A stretch of DNA of 64,000 nt. Source: Kitasatospora sp. SolWspMP-SS2h. Its GTDB lineage: Bacteria; Actinomycetota; Actinomycetes; Streptomycetales; Streptomycetaceae. The notes beneath the pieces are model-generated. The model did no database searches and was not told the DNA's origin. It saw nothing but the letters and a program-made list of their open reading frames with translations. Shown piece by piece: positions 47,829 through 56,848 of the stretch; the first letter of the stretch is position 1, and every line of letters starts with the position of its first letter. The stretch covers positions 62,001 to 126,000 of the forward strand of contig NZ_QLLT01000018.1 of NCBI RefSeq assembly GCF_003259315.1, written 5' to 3'. The translations under genes were made by a program, and so were the position numbers.

Positions 47829-48965
47829 TCACGGGGTCAGCCGGTCCACTGTGCCGCCCGAGACGCCGTACCGGGCCCCGTTCAGCGCCTTCGGCACGTC
47901 CTCGGCCACCGCGGCGGTGACCAGCACCTGCTCGCCGCCGGCCACCAGCTCGGCCAGCCGGTCCCGGCGGCGGGCGTCCAGCTCGGCGAACACGTCGTCC
48001 AGCACCAGCACCGGCTCGCCGCCCTCGGCCCGCAGCAGCTCGTACGAGGCCAGCCGCAGCGCCAGCGCGTAGGACCAGGACTCGCCGTGGCTGGCGTAGC
48101 CCTTGGCGGGCAGCGGGCCCAGCCGCAGCAGCAGCTCGTCGCGGTGCGGGCCGACCAGGGTCAGGCCGCGCTCGATCTCCTGCCGGCGCATCCCGCGCAG
48201 GGCCTCCAGCAGCTGCTGCTCGGCCTGTTCGCGGCTGCTGGGCAGCTCGCCCTCGAAGGAGGAGCGGTACTCCAGCACGGTGTCGCCGGCGCCGGGGGCG
48301 AGCTGGCGGTACGCCTCGGCGACCAGCGGCTGCAGGGCGGCCACCAGCTGGATCCGGAAGGCGGTCAGCTCGGCGCCGGACCGGGCCAGGTGGCCGTCCC
48401 AGACCTCCAGGGTGGCCAGGTCGGCGGCCTTGCCGCCGCCGGCCCGGCGGGCCGCCGCGGCGGTCCGCAGCAGGGCGTTGCGCTGCTTGAGCACCCGCTC
48501 GTAGTCGGCGCGCACCCCGGCCAGCCGGGGGGCCCGGGCGGTCAGCAGTTCGTCCAGGAAGCGCCGGCGCTCGGCCGGGTCGCCCTTCACCAGGGCGAGG
48601 TCCTCGGGGGCGAACAGCACGGTGCGCAGCACGCCCAGCACGTCGCGCGGGCGGACGCTGTCGGAGCGGTTCAGCCGGGCCCGGTTGGCCTTGCCGGCGG
48701 TGAGCTCCAGCTCGACCAGGGTGGAGCGGCCGCCCTGGGAGACCACGTTCGCCCGGATCACCGCCCGCTCGGCGCCGAGCCGGATCAGCGGGGCGTCGGT
48801 GGCCACCCGGTGGCTGCCCAGGGTGGCGACGTAGCCGACCGCCTCGACCAGGTTGGTCTTGCCCTGCCCGTTGGGGCCGACGAACGCGGTGACGCCCGGG
48901 TCGAGCGGGACCTCGACCCGGGCGTAGGAACGGAAGTCGGCGAGCGACAGGTGCGCGACGTGCAT
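47829..48965 (-). CDS. recF: DNA replication/repair protein RecF
   Basis: 378 aa SMC-like ATPase. Walker A GPNGQGKTNLVEA at ~30-40, signature/Walker B near the C-terminus (VLVLDDVFAELDARR) and the LTLVGPHRDELLL motif. With RecO/RecR it loads RecA at gaps. The order dnaN-gnd-recF is typical here. Confidence 0.97.
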   Translation of the reverse strand: MHVAHLSLADFRSYARVEVPLDPGVTAFVGPNGQGKTNLVEAVGYVATLGSHRVATDAPLIRLGAERAVIRANVVSQGGRSTLVELELTAGKANRARLNRSDSVRPRDVLGVLRTVLFAPEDLALVKGDPAERRRFLDELLTARAPRLAGVRADYERVLKQRNALLRTAAAARRAGGGKAADLATLEVWDGHLARSGAELTAFRIQLVAALQPLVAEAYRQLAPGAGDTVLEYRSSFEGELPSSREQAEQQLLEALRGMRRQEIERGLTLVGPHRDELLLRLGPLPAKGYASHGESWSYALALRLASYELLRAEGGEPVLVLDDVFAELDARRRDRLAELVAGGEQVLVTAAVAEDVPKALNGARYGVSGGTVDRLTP

Positions 48966-49001
48966 GACGGTGGACTGCGCTCGCCTTCTGTCCGGGAGTG
49001 C

Positions 49002-49877
49002 TTACTTGGACTCGACCGCGTGGCCGCCGAACTGGTTGCGCAGCGCGGCGATCATCTTCATCTGCGGGGAGTCGTCCTGCCGGGAGGCGAACCGGGCGAA
49101 CAGCGAGGCGGTGATCGCGGGCAGCGGCACCGCGTGGTCGATCGCAGCCTCGACCGTCCAGCGGCCCTCGCCGGAGTCGGCGGCCCAGCCCTTGAGCTTG
49201 GCCAGGTGCTCGTCGTCGTCCAGCGCCCGGACCGCCAGGTCGAGCAGCCAGGAGCGGATGACGGTGCCCTCCTGCCAGCTGCGGAACACCTCGCGCACGT
49301 CGGTGACCTCGGGGGCGGCCTCCAGCAGCTCCCAGCCCTCGGCGAAGGCCTGCATCATCGCGTACTCGATGCCGTTGTGGACCATCTTGGCGAAGTGGCC
49401 GGCGCCGACCTTGCCGGCGTGCACCGAGCCGAAGTCGCCCTCGGGCTTGAGCGCGTCGAAGACCGGCTGCACCTTGGCCACGTCGGCGGCCTCGCCGCCG
49501 TACATCAGCGCGTAGCCGTTCTCCAGGCCCCAGACGCCGCCGGAGACACCGCAGTCGACGAAGCCGATGCCCTTCTCGGCCAGCAGCTCGGCGTGCTTGA
49601 CGTCGTCGGTCCAGCGCGAGTTGCCGCCGTCGACCACCACGTCGCCGGGGGAGAGCAGGTCGGCCAGGCGCTCGACGGTCTCCTGGGTCGGGCCGCCGGC
49701 CGGGACCATCACCCACACCACGCGGGGCGCCTCCAGCTTGGCGACCAGCTGCTCGATGCTGTCGACGTCGGCGAGGTCCGGGTTGCGGTCGTAGCCGGTG
49801 ACGGTGTGGCCAGCGCGGCGGATGCGCTCGCGCATGTTGCCGCCCATCTTGCCGAGACCGATGAGGCCGAGCTCCAT
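49002..49877 (-). CDS. gnd: 6-phosphogluconate dehydrogenase, short NAD-type
   Basis: 291 aa. A Rossmann fold opens with LGLIGLGKMGGNM; DGGNSRWTDD, VDCGVSGGVWG and KMVHNGIEYAMMQ hold the substrate and catalytic Lys/Asn residues. The ~300-residue length is that of the short GntZ/YqeC-like enzymes, which often prefer NAD, not the 470-residue NADP form. Oxidative decarboxylation of 6-phosphogluconate to ribulose 5-phosphate. ATG chosen with GAAGGA upstream. Confidence 0.92.
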   Translation of the reverse strand: MELGLIGLGKMGGNMRERIRRAGHTVTGYDRNPDLADVDSIEQLVAKLEAPRVVWVMVPAGGPTQETVERLADLLSPGDVVVDGGNSRWTDDVKHAELLAEKGIGFVDCGVSGGVWGLENGYALMYGGEAADVAKVQPVFDALKPEGDFGSVHAGKVGAGHFAKMVHNGIEYAMMQAFAEGWELLEAAPEVTDVREVFRSWQEGTVIRSWLLDLAVRALDDDEHLAKLKGWAADSGEGRWTVEAAIDHAVPLPAITASLFARFASRQDDSPQMKMIAALRNQFGGHAVESK

Positions 49878-49971
49878 GACAAGTCCTTCACTGTGGTGTC
49901 GTGCCTGACGGCGGCGCCGTTGCCGCACCCACTGAGCCTACGCCGACGGGGAGGGAGCGCCGGGCAGCCAC

Positions 49972-50007
49972 AGGGGCGCGGGGGGGGGGTCGCCCCTCGC
50001 GCCCCTG
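49972..50007 (-). terminator. hairpin after dnaN with a G9 run
   Basis: 10-bp arms CAGGGGCGCG / CGCGCCCCTG, 16 bp past the dnaN stop. The loop includes nine consecutive G on the + strand (49981-49989), a site prone to length errors. Confidence 0.75.
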
Positions 50008-50023
50008 GTGGACGGGTGGCCGG

Positions 50024-51154
50024 TCAGCCGGAGAGGCGGACCGGCATGATCAGGTACTGGTAGGCCTCGTCCGGCTCCGCGTCGACCGCGGCCTTGCCGG
50101 TGAGCAGGGCCGGCTTGGTCGGGGTGGTGAAGCTCAGCTGCGCGTAGCCGGCGTCGATCGCCTTGAGCCCCTCCTCCAGGTAGCCGGGGTTGAAGGCGAT
50201 CGAGATGTCGTCGCCCTCCAGGTCGGCGTCGATCCGCTCGGTGGCCTGCGCGTCGTCGCCCGAGCCGGCCTCCAGGGTGAGCACGCCCTGCTCGAAGTTC
50301 AGCCGGACCGGGGTGTTGCGCTCGGCCACCAGCGAGACGCGCTTGAGCGCCTCCAGGAAGGGCTGGGTCTGCACCGCGGCGACCGCCGAGAACTCGGTCG
50401 GGAAGATCGACCGGAACTTGGGGAACTCGCCCTCCAGCAGGCGGGTGGTGGTGCGCCGGCCGGCGCCCTCGAAGCCGATCAGGCCCTCGCCCGCGCCGCC
50501 GGCGGACAGCGCGATGGTGACCTGGTCGCCGCTGCCCAGCGACTTGGCGATGTCCTGCAGGGTCTTGGCGGGGACGAGCGCGACCGCGTTGATGTCGTCC
50601 TGCTCGGGCTTCCAGAGCAGCTCGCGGACGGCGAAGCGGTACCGGTCGGTGGCGGCCAGGGTGATCCCGCCGCCGTTGATCTCGACCCGCACGCCGGTGA
50701 GCACCGGCAGGGTGTCGTCGCGGCCGGCGGCGACCGCGGCCTGGCTGACCGCCGAGGCGAACACGTCGCCCGGGACGGTGCCGGTGGCGGTCGGCATCTG
50801 GGGCAGCGCCGGGTACTCGTCGACCGGCAGGGTCGGCAGCGTGAAGCGCGAGCTGCCGCAGACCACGCTGACCCGGGCGCCGTCGGTGGAGATCTCCACC
50901 GGGCGGTTCGGCAGGTTGCGCGAGATGTCGTTCAGCAGGCGGCCGGAGACCAGGACGGTGCCGGCCTCCTCGACGTCCGCCTCCAGCTCGACCCGGGCGG
51001 AGACCTCGTAGTCGAAACCGGAGAGCGCCAGGGTGCCCTCCTGCGCGGTCAGCAGCAGGCCGGCCAGCACCGGCACCGGCGGCCGCGCGGGGAGGCTGCG
51101 GGCAGCCCAGGCCACCGCCTCCGCGAGGACATCACGCTCCACCCGGAACTTCAC
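50024..51154 (-). CDS. dnaN: DNA polymerase III beta subunit (sliding clamp)
   Basis: 376 aa, three-domain ring clamp: VKFRVERDVLAEAVAWAARSLPARPPVPVL at the start, ATDRYRFAVRE in the middle and the C-terminal YQYLIMPVRL. It dimerises around DNA and tethers polymerase. GTG chosen for AGGAGG 9 bases upstream. oriC lies immediately upstream. Confidence 0.98.
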   Translation of the reverse strand: MKFRVERDVLAEAVAWAARSLPARPPVPVLAGLLLTAQEGTLALSGFDYEVSARVELEADVEEAGTVLVSGRLLNDISRNLPNRPVEISTDGARVSVVCGSSRFTLPTLPVDEYPALPQMPTATGTVPGDVFASAVSQAAVAAGRDDTLPVLTGVRVEINGGGITLAATDRYRFAVRELLWKPEQDDINAVALVPAKTLQDIAKSLGSGDQVTIALSAGGAGEGLIGFEGAGRRTTTRLLEGEFPKFRSIFPTEFSAVAAVQTQPFLEALKRVSLVAERNTPVRLNFEQGVLTLEAGSGDDAQATERIDADLEGDDISIAFNPGYLEEGLKAIDAGYAQLSFTTPTKPALLTGKAAVDAEPDEAYQYLIMPVRLSG

Positions 51155-51360
51155 CGGTAACCGCCTCCTGGCTGCATCTCGCCGCACGGCCGGCCGGTAC
51201 CGCCGGCCCGTGCTGTCGATCGTCTGATCCCGTTCGGCGACCGGTCGGGCGGATCAGCTCCGCCCCGTCCTGCTCCCGGTTGCCGAAGGACAGTCTGACG
51301 TACGCGGCTGACAGCCGGGGCAGATGGGCACAAGCGGGCCGAACAAATGTCGGGGCCCGG

Positions 51361-51933
51361 TTGTCCACAGATTCGGGCCACCCCCACTGTTGATCAAGTT
51401 CCGAGCTCTCTATGTGTAGCAGTAGTAGTAGGGCCTGTGGATACCGTGGATAACCCCGTTTTCGCAGGTCAGCGGCCAGATTTTGTCCACAGGCCCTGTG
51501 GATGGCGGCTGTGGACAACCAGGCCCTCCTGTGGACAGCGGAGAGTAATCCACAGGGCACGCTGAGTATCCACAGGTTATCCACAGCTGTTTCCACAGAA
51601 AACGGGAGAGTTATCCACCGGCCCGGATCAACGTCACGTGACGCCTTTCACACGCAAGGGTGACGGGCGAGTTGATGTTGCCGAACTGTGGACACAGCTG
51701 TGGAAAACCTGGGGATAACTCGCCCATTCCTGTGGACAGCCGGTGGATAACTCCGTGGACCGGCTGACGGCCCCTCAGTTCTCCACAGGCTGTGGATAAC
51801 TGTTGTGCACAAGTCCCCAGGGGGTTGACCTGCGCGGAAGAGCGTAGCCCTGTCGGGGCTGTGGAGGAACCTCGGGATAACCGGCCGCCGTGCACCCTGT
51901 GGACGGGGAAAACCCACCCGTTCCTGTGGACAA
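51361..51933. other. oriC: chromosomal origin oriC, DnaA-box array
   Basis: Six exact boxes TT(G/A)TCCACA: + at 51361, 51483 and 51577; minus at 51510, 51791 and 51925. At least twelve one-mismatch sites lie between (51436, 51445, 51530, 51546, 51566, 51589, 51611, 51687, 51731, 51742, 51779, 51803). The array sits in the dnaN-dnaA gap, the classical streptomycete origin. No AT-rich unwinding element stands out; the least GC-rich stretch is ~51400-51600. Confidence 0.95.
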
Positions 51934-52389
51934 CCCGGGGTGCGCACCCGAACCGTTCGATTCGGCGCGCAAACGTTCGCCGGTGCGAGGGGCCCGCGCA
52001 AGGGGCCGTTCCGGGTGTTTCTGCCCCGCCGGAAGCCCTTCCACACCCCCGTTCGGCCCAGGGCCGGCCCCGAGCGAACGGATCCGGCCGACCGGGCGGG
52101 CACCGCCGCGTTCGATCGGCCGCCCGCGGTCCGCCCCTACTACAGGGCCCCCGCCGCGGTCCGCCGAAGGGCGGCCCGGCCACCCGGACGAGTGCTCCCC
52201 GCCGCACGCGCACCACTCGTCCGGGTAACGCTCCGGCCGTCCGGGCAACGCTCCGGACAGCCGAAAGGGGAGCCGGGCCGCCTCGGCCCGACTCCCCTTC
52301 GATGCGCCAACTACCGCTCTGCTCAAGGCTTTTGAGCCTTCGAGTCGATCCCGGTCCGGTCGGCTCCCGTGGTGCCCCGGTTTTGTTAG
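51934..52389. other. DnaA-proximal half of the origin region, no boxes
   Basis: A GC-rich 456 bp stretch with no gene or exact DnaA box. It holds a 13-bp inverted repeat (52182-52194 / 52214-52226, ACCCGGACGAGTG), directly followed by a tandem 20-bp repeat (52218-52237 and 52238-52257, two mismatches), then the dnaA terminator. Confidence 0.7.
52265..52299 (-). terminator. hairpin after dnaA
   Basis: A 16-position stem with one mismatch (AAGGGGAGCCGGGCCG / CGGCCCGACTCCCCTT) and loop CCT, ~90 bp past the dnaA stop. Confidence 0.75.
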
Positions 52390-54285
52390 CTAGCTCTTGA
52401 TGCGGTTGGTCAACTCGGTGACCTGGTTGTAGATGGACCGGCGCTCGGCCATCAGCGAGCGGATCTTGCGGTCCGCGTGCATCACCGTGGTGTGATCCCG
52501 GCCGCCGAACTGGGCGCCGATCTTCGGCAGCGAGAGGTCGGTCAGCTCCCGGCACAGGTACATCGCGATCTGCCGGGCGGTCACCAGCACCCGGCTGCGG
52601 GAGGAGCCGCACAGGTCCTCCACGCCCAGCCCGAAGTACGCGGCGGTCTGCTGCATGATCACCTGCGCGGTGATCTCCGGCCCCGCGTCCTCGTCCCCGC
52701 CCGGGATCAGGTCCTTCAGGACGATGCCGGCCAGCTCCAGGTCCACCGGGGCCCGGTTCAGGTTGGCGAAGGCGGTGACCCGGATCAGCGCGCCCTCCAG
52801 CTCCCGGATGTTCCGGGTGATCCGGGAGGCAATGAACTCCAGCACGTCGGCCGGGGCGTTCAGCTGCTCCTGGATCGCCTTCTTGCGCAGGATCGCGATC
52901 CGGGTCTCCAGCTCCGGCGGGGTGACGTCGGTGATCAGCCCCCACTCGAAGCGGTTGCGGAGCCGGTCCTCCAGGGTGATCAGCTGCTTGGGCGGCCGGT
53001 CCGACGAGAGGACGATCTGCTTGTTGGCGTTGTGCAGGGTGTTGAAGGTGTGGAAGAACTCCTCCTGCGTCGACTCCTTGCTGGCCAGGAACTGGATGTC
53101 GTCGACCAGCAGGATGTCGATGTCCCGGTAGCGCTTGCGGAACGCGTCCGCCTTGCCGTCCCGGATCGAGTTGATGAACTCGTTGGTGAACTCCTCCGAG
53201 CTCACGTACCGCACCCGGGTGCCCGGGAACAGGCTGCGCGAGTAGTGCCCGATGGCGTGCAGCAGGTGGGTCTTGCCGAGCCCGGACTCGCCGTAGACGA
53301 AGAGCGGGTTGTACGCCTTGGCGGGCGCCTCGGCGACCGCCACCGCCGCGGCGTGCGCGAAGCGGTTGGAGGCGCCGATCACGAAGGTGTCGAACAGGTA
53401 CTTGGGGTTCAGCCGGGCGTTCGGCTCGTCCTTGCGCGGGCCGCCGGCCGGGGGAGCGCCGGGCGGGGCCGGGACGCCGGGGGTCCGCTCGACCTGGGCG
53501 TGCTGCTGCGCGGCGGGGCGGGCACCGCGCCGGGAGCCGCCCTGGCGCGGCCGGTCCTCGTCCGGGGAGCCGAGCGCCCCGCCGAACAGGTCGCCCTGCG
53601 CCGAGTCCGGGCCCGGCCGGTGCGAGCGCCGCGGGGCCGGGTCGGGCCGCCGCTCGGGCAGCGGGGCCGGCTCCCCCCAGCCGCCGGCCTCCGCGCCGGG
53701 CTGGTGGTCGCGGTACGGGGCCTGCGCGGGCGTCCGGTAGGGCTCGGCCGCCGGGTAGCCCGCGGGCGGGTACGCCGAGCGCTGGTAGTCGTCCCCGCCC
53801 CGGCCCGGCCAGCTGCCGGGCGGCGGCCCGGACTGCTGGTAGCCGGGGCCGCCGCCCGGGTAGGGCTGCTCGGCCCGGACCGGGTAGGGCTGTTCGGCGT
53901 GCGCCGGGTAGGGCTGCTCGGCGTGCGCCGGGTACGACGGCTCCGGGCGCGGGTGCGGCCACTCCGGGACGGGCTCGTGGTCGAGGTCCGACTCCGGGTC
54001 GGGCTCGCCGGCCGGGGCGGCGGTGGCGTCCACCATCACCGCGATCCGGACCTGGCGGCCGAACTCCTGCGAGATGGCCTCGGTCAGCTGCGGCAGCAGC
54101 CGGCCCTCCAGCACCTGCTTGGCGAACTCGTTGGGCGCCGCGAGCAGGGCGGTGTCGTGCATCATCCACATCGGCTGGGTGCGCCGCACCCAGTTCTTGT
54201 CCTTCTCCACGACATCGCTGTCGCTGACCAGTCGCTCGACGACCCTCGACCACATCAGGACGAGATCGCTGTTGACATCAGCCAC
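52390..54285 (-). CDS. dnaA: chromosomal replication initiator DnaA
   Basis: 631 aa. Domain I (~1-85) self-assembles; domain II (~85-285) is a long, acidic, Pro-rich linker with the word AEQPYP three times at ~113-140. Domain III is the AAA+ ATPase: Walker A GESGLGKTH at ~330, Walker B LLVDDIQF at ~390. Domain IV has the DNA-binding signature GGRDHTTVMHADRK at ~595. It binds oriC boxes to open the duplex. GTG at 54285 is chosen because homologs start with MADV; the upstream frame is non-homologous. DnaA-box-like sites lie upstream, suggesting self-control. Confidence 0.97.
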   Translation of the reverse strand: MADVNSDLVLMWSRVVERLVSDSDVVEKDKNWVRRTQPMWMMHDTALLAAPNEFAKQVLEGRLLPQLTEAISQEFGRQVRIAVMVDATAAPAGEPDPESDLDHEPVPEWPHPRPEPSYPAHAEQPYPAHAEQPYPVRAEQPYPGGGPGYQQSGPPPGSWPGRGGDDYQRSAYPPAGYPAAEPYRTPAQAPYRDHQPGAEAGGWGEPAPLPERRPDPAPRRSHRPGPDSAQGDLFGGALGSPDEDRPRQGGSRRGARPAAQQHAQVERTPGVPAPPGAPPAGGPRKDEPNARLNPKYLFDTFVIGASNRFAHAAAVAVAEAPAKAYNPLFVYGESGLGKTHLLHAIGHYSRSLFPGTRVRYVSSEEFTNEFINSIRDGKADAFRKRYRDIDILLVDDIQFLASKESTQEEFFHTFNTLHNANKQIVLSSDRPPKQLITLEDRLRNRFEWGLITDVTPPELETRIAILRKKAIQEQLNAPADVLEFIASRITRNIRELEGALIRVTAFANLNRAPVDLELAGIVLKDLIPGGDEDAGPEITAQVIMQQTAAYFGLGVEDLCGSSRSRVLVTARQIAMYLCRELTDLSLPKIGAQFGGRDHTTVMHADRKIRSLMAERRSIYNQVTELTNRIKS

Positions 54286-54434
54286 TGGTACACGCTTTCT
54301 CGTTCCCCGAGCAGGGGGAGCCAGGCAGGTCAGGACGGGAGGCCCGGGTGCCGCCTCACCGGGGCGGCCACGGGCGGAGAACAAAAGAGACAAGTCCTGC
54401 AACGGTAGTCAGCGCGCAGAGCTGATTCAAGTTT

Positions 54435-54505
54435 CTGTCCACAGGCTGTGGGTAACGGCGTGGCGGCCACCTGGTTTGACCCTCGGACCCGCTCCCGCGT
54501 ACCGT
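54435..54505. promoter_or_regulatory. dnaA/rpmH divergent control region: DnaA-like boxes and rpmH promoter
   Basis: CTGTCCACA (54435-54443) and TGTGGGTAA (54447-54455) are one-mismatch DnaA boxes. Next, TTGACC (54476-54481), an 18-bp spacer and TACCGT (54500-54505) make a good promoter facing rpmH, giving a ~200-nt leader. The dnaA promoter, on the other strand within 54286-54434, was not resolved. The rest of 54286-54714 holds no gene. Confidence 0.65.
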
Positions 54506-54714
54506 AACCAGGTCGAGTTGTCGATGGCCGCTGCCGCATGTCCGCGGGTCCACCCGCTTCCATGACGCGCGCAGCACGGGCGCCGTGGTGGTCCTCGACC
54601 CAGCAGATCTGGGTCCGGGGGCCGGATTTCCCAGTGCAAGGGGAGATCGCGCGGACGCACGGTGACGGCCAAGTGACTCCCCGTCATCCTACGATTCACC
54701 CCAGGAGCCCCCGA

Positions 54715-54852
54715 GTGAGCAAGCGCACCTTCCAGCCGAACAACCGTCGTCGCGCCAAGACCCACGGCTTCCGGCTGCGCATGCGTACCCGCGCCGGCCG
54801 CGCCATCCTGGCGAACCGCCGTGCCAAGGGCCGCACCGCCCTGTCCGCCTGA
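54715..54852 (+). CDS. rpmH: 50S ribosomal protein L34
   Basis: 45 aa, highly basic: SKRTFQPNNRRRAKTHGFRLR, then ILANRRAKGRTALSA. Standard L34 length and sequence. GTG start with CCAGGAG upstream. First gene of the rpmH-rnpA-yidD-yidC-jag run. Confidence 0.99.
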   Translation: MSKRTFQPNNRRRAKTHGFRLRMRTRAGRAILANRRAKGRTALSA

Positions 54853-54871
54853 TCCGCGCAGAGGGTCTGCA

Positions 54872-55300
54872 GTGCTGCCCACCGAGAATCGGCTGCGGCG
54901 GCGCCAGGACTTCACGACCGCGGTGAAACGCGGTCGTCGCGCCGGTCGGCCCCTGCTGGTGGTCCACCTCCACAGAGAGGTGGCGCCCGACACGGGGGCC
55001 GACCGGCACAGCGACTTCCACCCGCACGTCGCCGAAGGGCCCCCTTCGGCGCGTGCGGGTTTCGTCGTGAGCAAGGCCGTGGGGCCGGCCGTGGTCCGCA
55101 ACGCGGTCAAGCGTCGCCTGCGTCACCTGGTCCGAGAGCGCCTGTCCCGGTTCCCCGCAGGTAGCCTGATAGTGGTAAGGGCGCTGCCGGCTGCGGCGAC
55201 GGCTCCCTACCAGGACCTCGAACATGACCTGGACGCGGCGCTGCGCCGCCTGCTCAGGTCCGAACCGACCGGCAGTGCCCCGACGGGAACAGGGCGATGA
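54872..55300 (+). CDS. rnpA: ribonuclease P protein component
   Basis: 142 aa. LPTENRLRRRQDFTTAVKRGRRAGRPLLVVHL and the RNR signature AVVRNAVKRRLRHLVRERL are diagnostic. It assists RNase P RNA in cutting tRNA 5' leaders. GTG, 17 bp after rpmH, with AGAGGG upstream. Its stop overlaps yidD (ATGA). Confidence 0.97.
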   Translation: MLPTENRLRRRQDFTTAVKRGRRAGRPLLVVHLHREVAPDTGADRHSDFHPHVAEGPPSARAGFVVSKAVGPAVVRNAVKRRLRHLVRERLSRFPAGSLIVVRALPAAATAPYQDLEHDLDAALRRLLRSEPTGSAPTGTGR

Positions 55301-55611
55301 AGTACCTGCTGATGGGCCTGATCAGGCTCTACCAGTGGACCATCAGTCCGCTGCTCGGTCCGGTGTGCCGTTATTACCCCTCGTGCTCGCGCTACGGGTA
55401 CGAGGCGGTTCGCGTCCACGGCGCGATCAAGGGCGGTTGGCTGACCGTCTGGCGCATCCTGCGCTGCAATCCTTGGTCTCCCGGTGGGGTCGACCATGTT
55501 CCGCCGCGAAAGCACCCGGTGTGGCACCGCCGGCTGCGCAATCTGCTGAACCCCACGAGCGGGACCGCCGAGCCGGAGCCGGTGGCGAAGCCCGATGTCC
55601 AAGGAGTCTGA
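55297..55611 (+). CDS. yidD: membrane insertion efficiency factor YidD
   Basis: 104 aa. LIRLYQWTISPLLGPVCRYYPSCSRYGYEAV and LRCNPWSPGGVDHVP are the DUF37/YidD hallmarks, with conserved cysteines in C-RYYPSCS and RCNPW. It aids YidC-dependent insertion at the inner face of the membrane. Start overlaps rnpA stop. Confidence 0.96.
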   Translation: MKYLLMGLIRLYQWTISPLLGPVCRYYPSCSRYGYEAVRVHGAIKGGWLTVWRILRCNPWSPGGVDHVPPRKHPVWHRRLRNLLNPTSGTAEPEPVAKPDVQGV

Positions 55612-55614
55612 CCG

Positions 55615-56790
55615 GTGATCCTCGGCTTTCTGAGTCCCCTCTACACAGCGGTGTCCTGGATCATCGTCCAGTTCCACTCGCTGTTCAGCCACGTCTTCGA
55701 TCCGGACGGCGGCCTGGCGTGGGGCCTGTCCATCGTGATGATGGTGGTCGTCATCCGGATCTGCCTGATCCCGCTCTTCGTGAAGCAGATCAAGGCGACC
55801 CGGGCCATGCAGGCGATCCAGCCGAAGATGAAGGCCATCCAGGAGCGCTACAAGAACGACAAGCAGCGCCAGTCCGAAGAGATGATGAAGCTGTACAAGG
55901 AGGCGGGCACCAACCCGTTCTCCTCGTGCCTTCCGATCCTCGTGCAGGCGCCGTTCTTCACCGCCCTCTACGGCGTGCTCCACTCGATCGCCATCGACAA
56001 GACGATCGGCGTCATCGACACGCCGCTGCTGGAGAGCGCCCAGAAGGCGCGCATCTTCGGCGCCCCGCTGTCGGCCAAGTTCGTCGGCGCGGACAGCATC
56101 CAGATCCAGATCGTCTGCGCGGTCATGATCGTGCTGATGTCGCTGTCCCAGTTCGTCACCCAGCGCCAGCTGATGACCAAGAACGTCGACCTGTCGGTCA
56201 AGACGCCGTTCATGCAGCAGCAGAAGATGCTGATGTACGTCTTCCCGGTGATGTTCGCCGTGATGGGCATCAACTTCCCGGTCGGTGTGCTGGTCTACTG
56301 GCTGACCACCAACGTCTGGTCGATGGGCCAGCAGCTGGTCGTGATCCGCAACAACCCGACGCCGGGCAGCAAGGCGTGGGACGAGCGCCAGGCCCGGCTG
56401 AAGAAGCAGGGCCGGATCAACCCGGACGGCTCGATCCAGAAGGCCGGCCTGGCGGCGATGCTCAAGGGCGGTTCCAAGGGCGGCGCGGCGGTCGACGCCC
56501 AGGCGGCGGTCGAGGAGAGCGTGCAGGTGCGCCGGCAGCAGCCGCGCAAGCAGAGCAAGGCGCAGCGGCAGGCGTCCGCGTCCACGACCCACCAGGCGCA
56601 GACCGGGGAGCACCCGGACGCGCAGGACACGGCGGCGGACGAGGCCCGGGCCACCCCGGCCGGGGCCGCGTCGGCCGGGAAGTCCGGTACGAAGGCGGGC
56701 GGGTCGAAGCCGGGGGCCCAGCCGGGCCAGGGCCAGCGCCAGCAGCCGCGGCGCGGTGGCCAGGGCGGCCAGCGGCCGAAGAAGAAGTAG
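55615..56790 (+). CDS. yidC: membrane protein insertase YidC
   Basis: 391 aa, Gram-positive-type YidC/Oxa1 without the large periplasmic domain. About five helices with a conserved Arg in the first pair (VVIRICLIPLFVKQIKATR), NPFSSCLPILVQAPFFTALY, and YWLTTNVWSMGQQLVV. The ~120-residue C-terminal tail is Lys/Gln/Ala-rich (RRQQPRKQSKAQRQ) and probably binds ribosomes. GTG with AAGGAG upstream. Confidence 0.97.
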   Translation: MILGFLSPLYTAVSWIIVQFHSLFSHVFDPDGGLAWGLSIVMMVVVIRICLIPLFVKQIKATRAMQAIQPKMKAIQERYKNDKQRQSEEMMKLYKEAGTNPFSSCLPILVQAPFFTALYGVLHSIAIDKTIGVIDTPLLESAQKARIFGAPLSAKFVGADSIQIQIVCAVMIVLMSLSQFVTQRQLMTKNVDLSVKTPFMQQQKMLMYVFPVMFAVMGINFPVGVLVYWLTTNVWSMGQQLVVIRNNPTPGSKAWDERQARLKKQGRINPDGSIQKAGLAAMLKGGSKGGAAVDAQAAVEESVQVRRQQPRKQSKAQRQASASTTHQAQTGEHPDAQDTAADEARATPAGAASAGKSGTKAGGSKPGAQPGQGQRQQPRRGGQGGQRPKKK

Positions 56791-56848
56791 TCACCCACCC
56801 TCGTTTCCCGGCCCCACCCGAGGGCCTCGTTTCCGAAGGAGTCCACCT

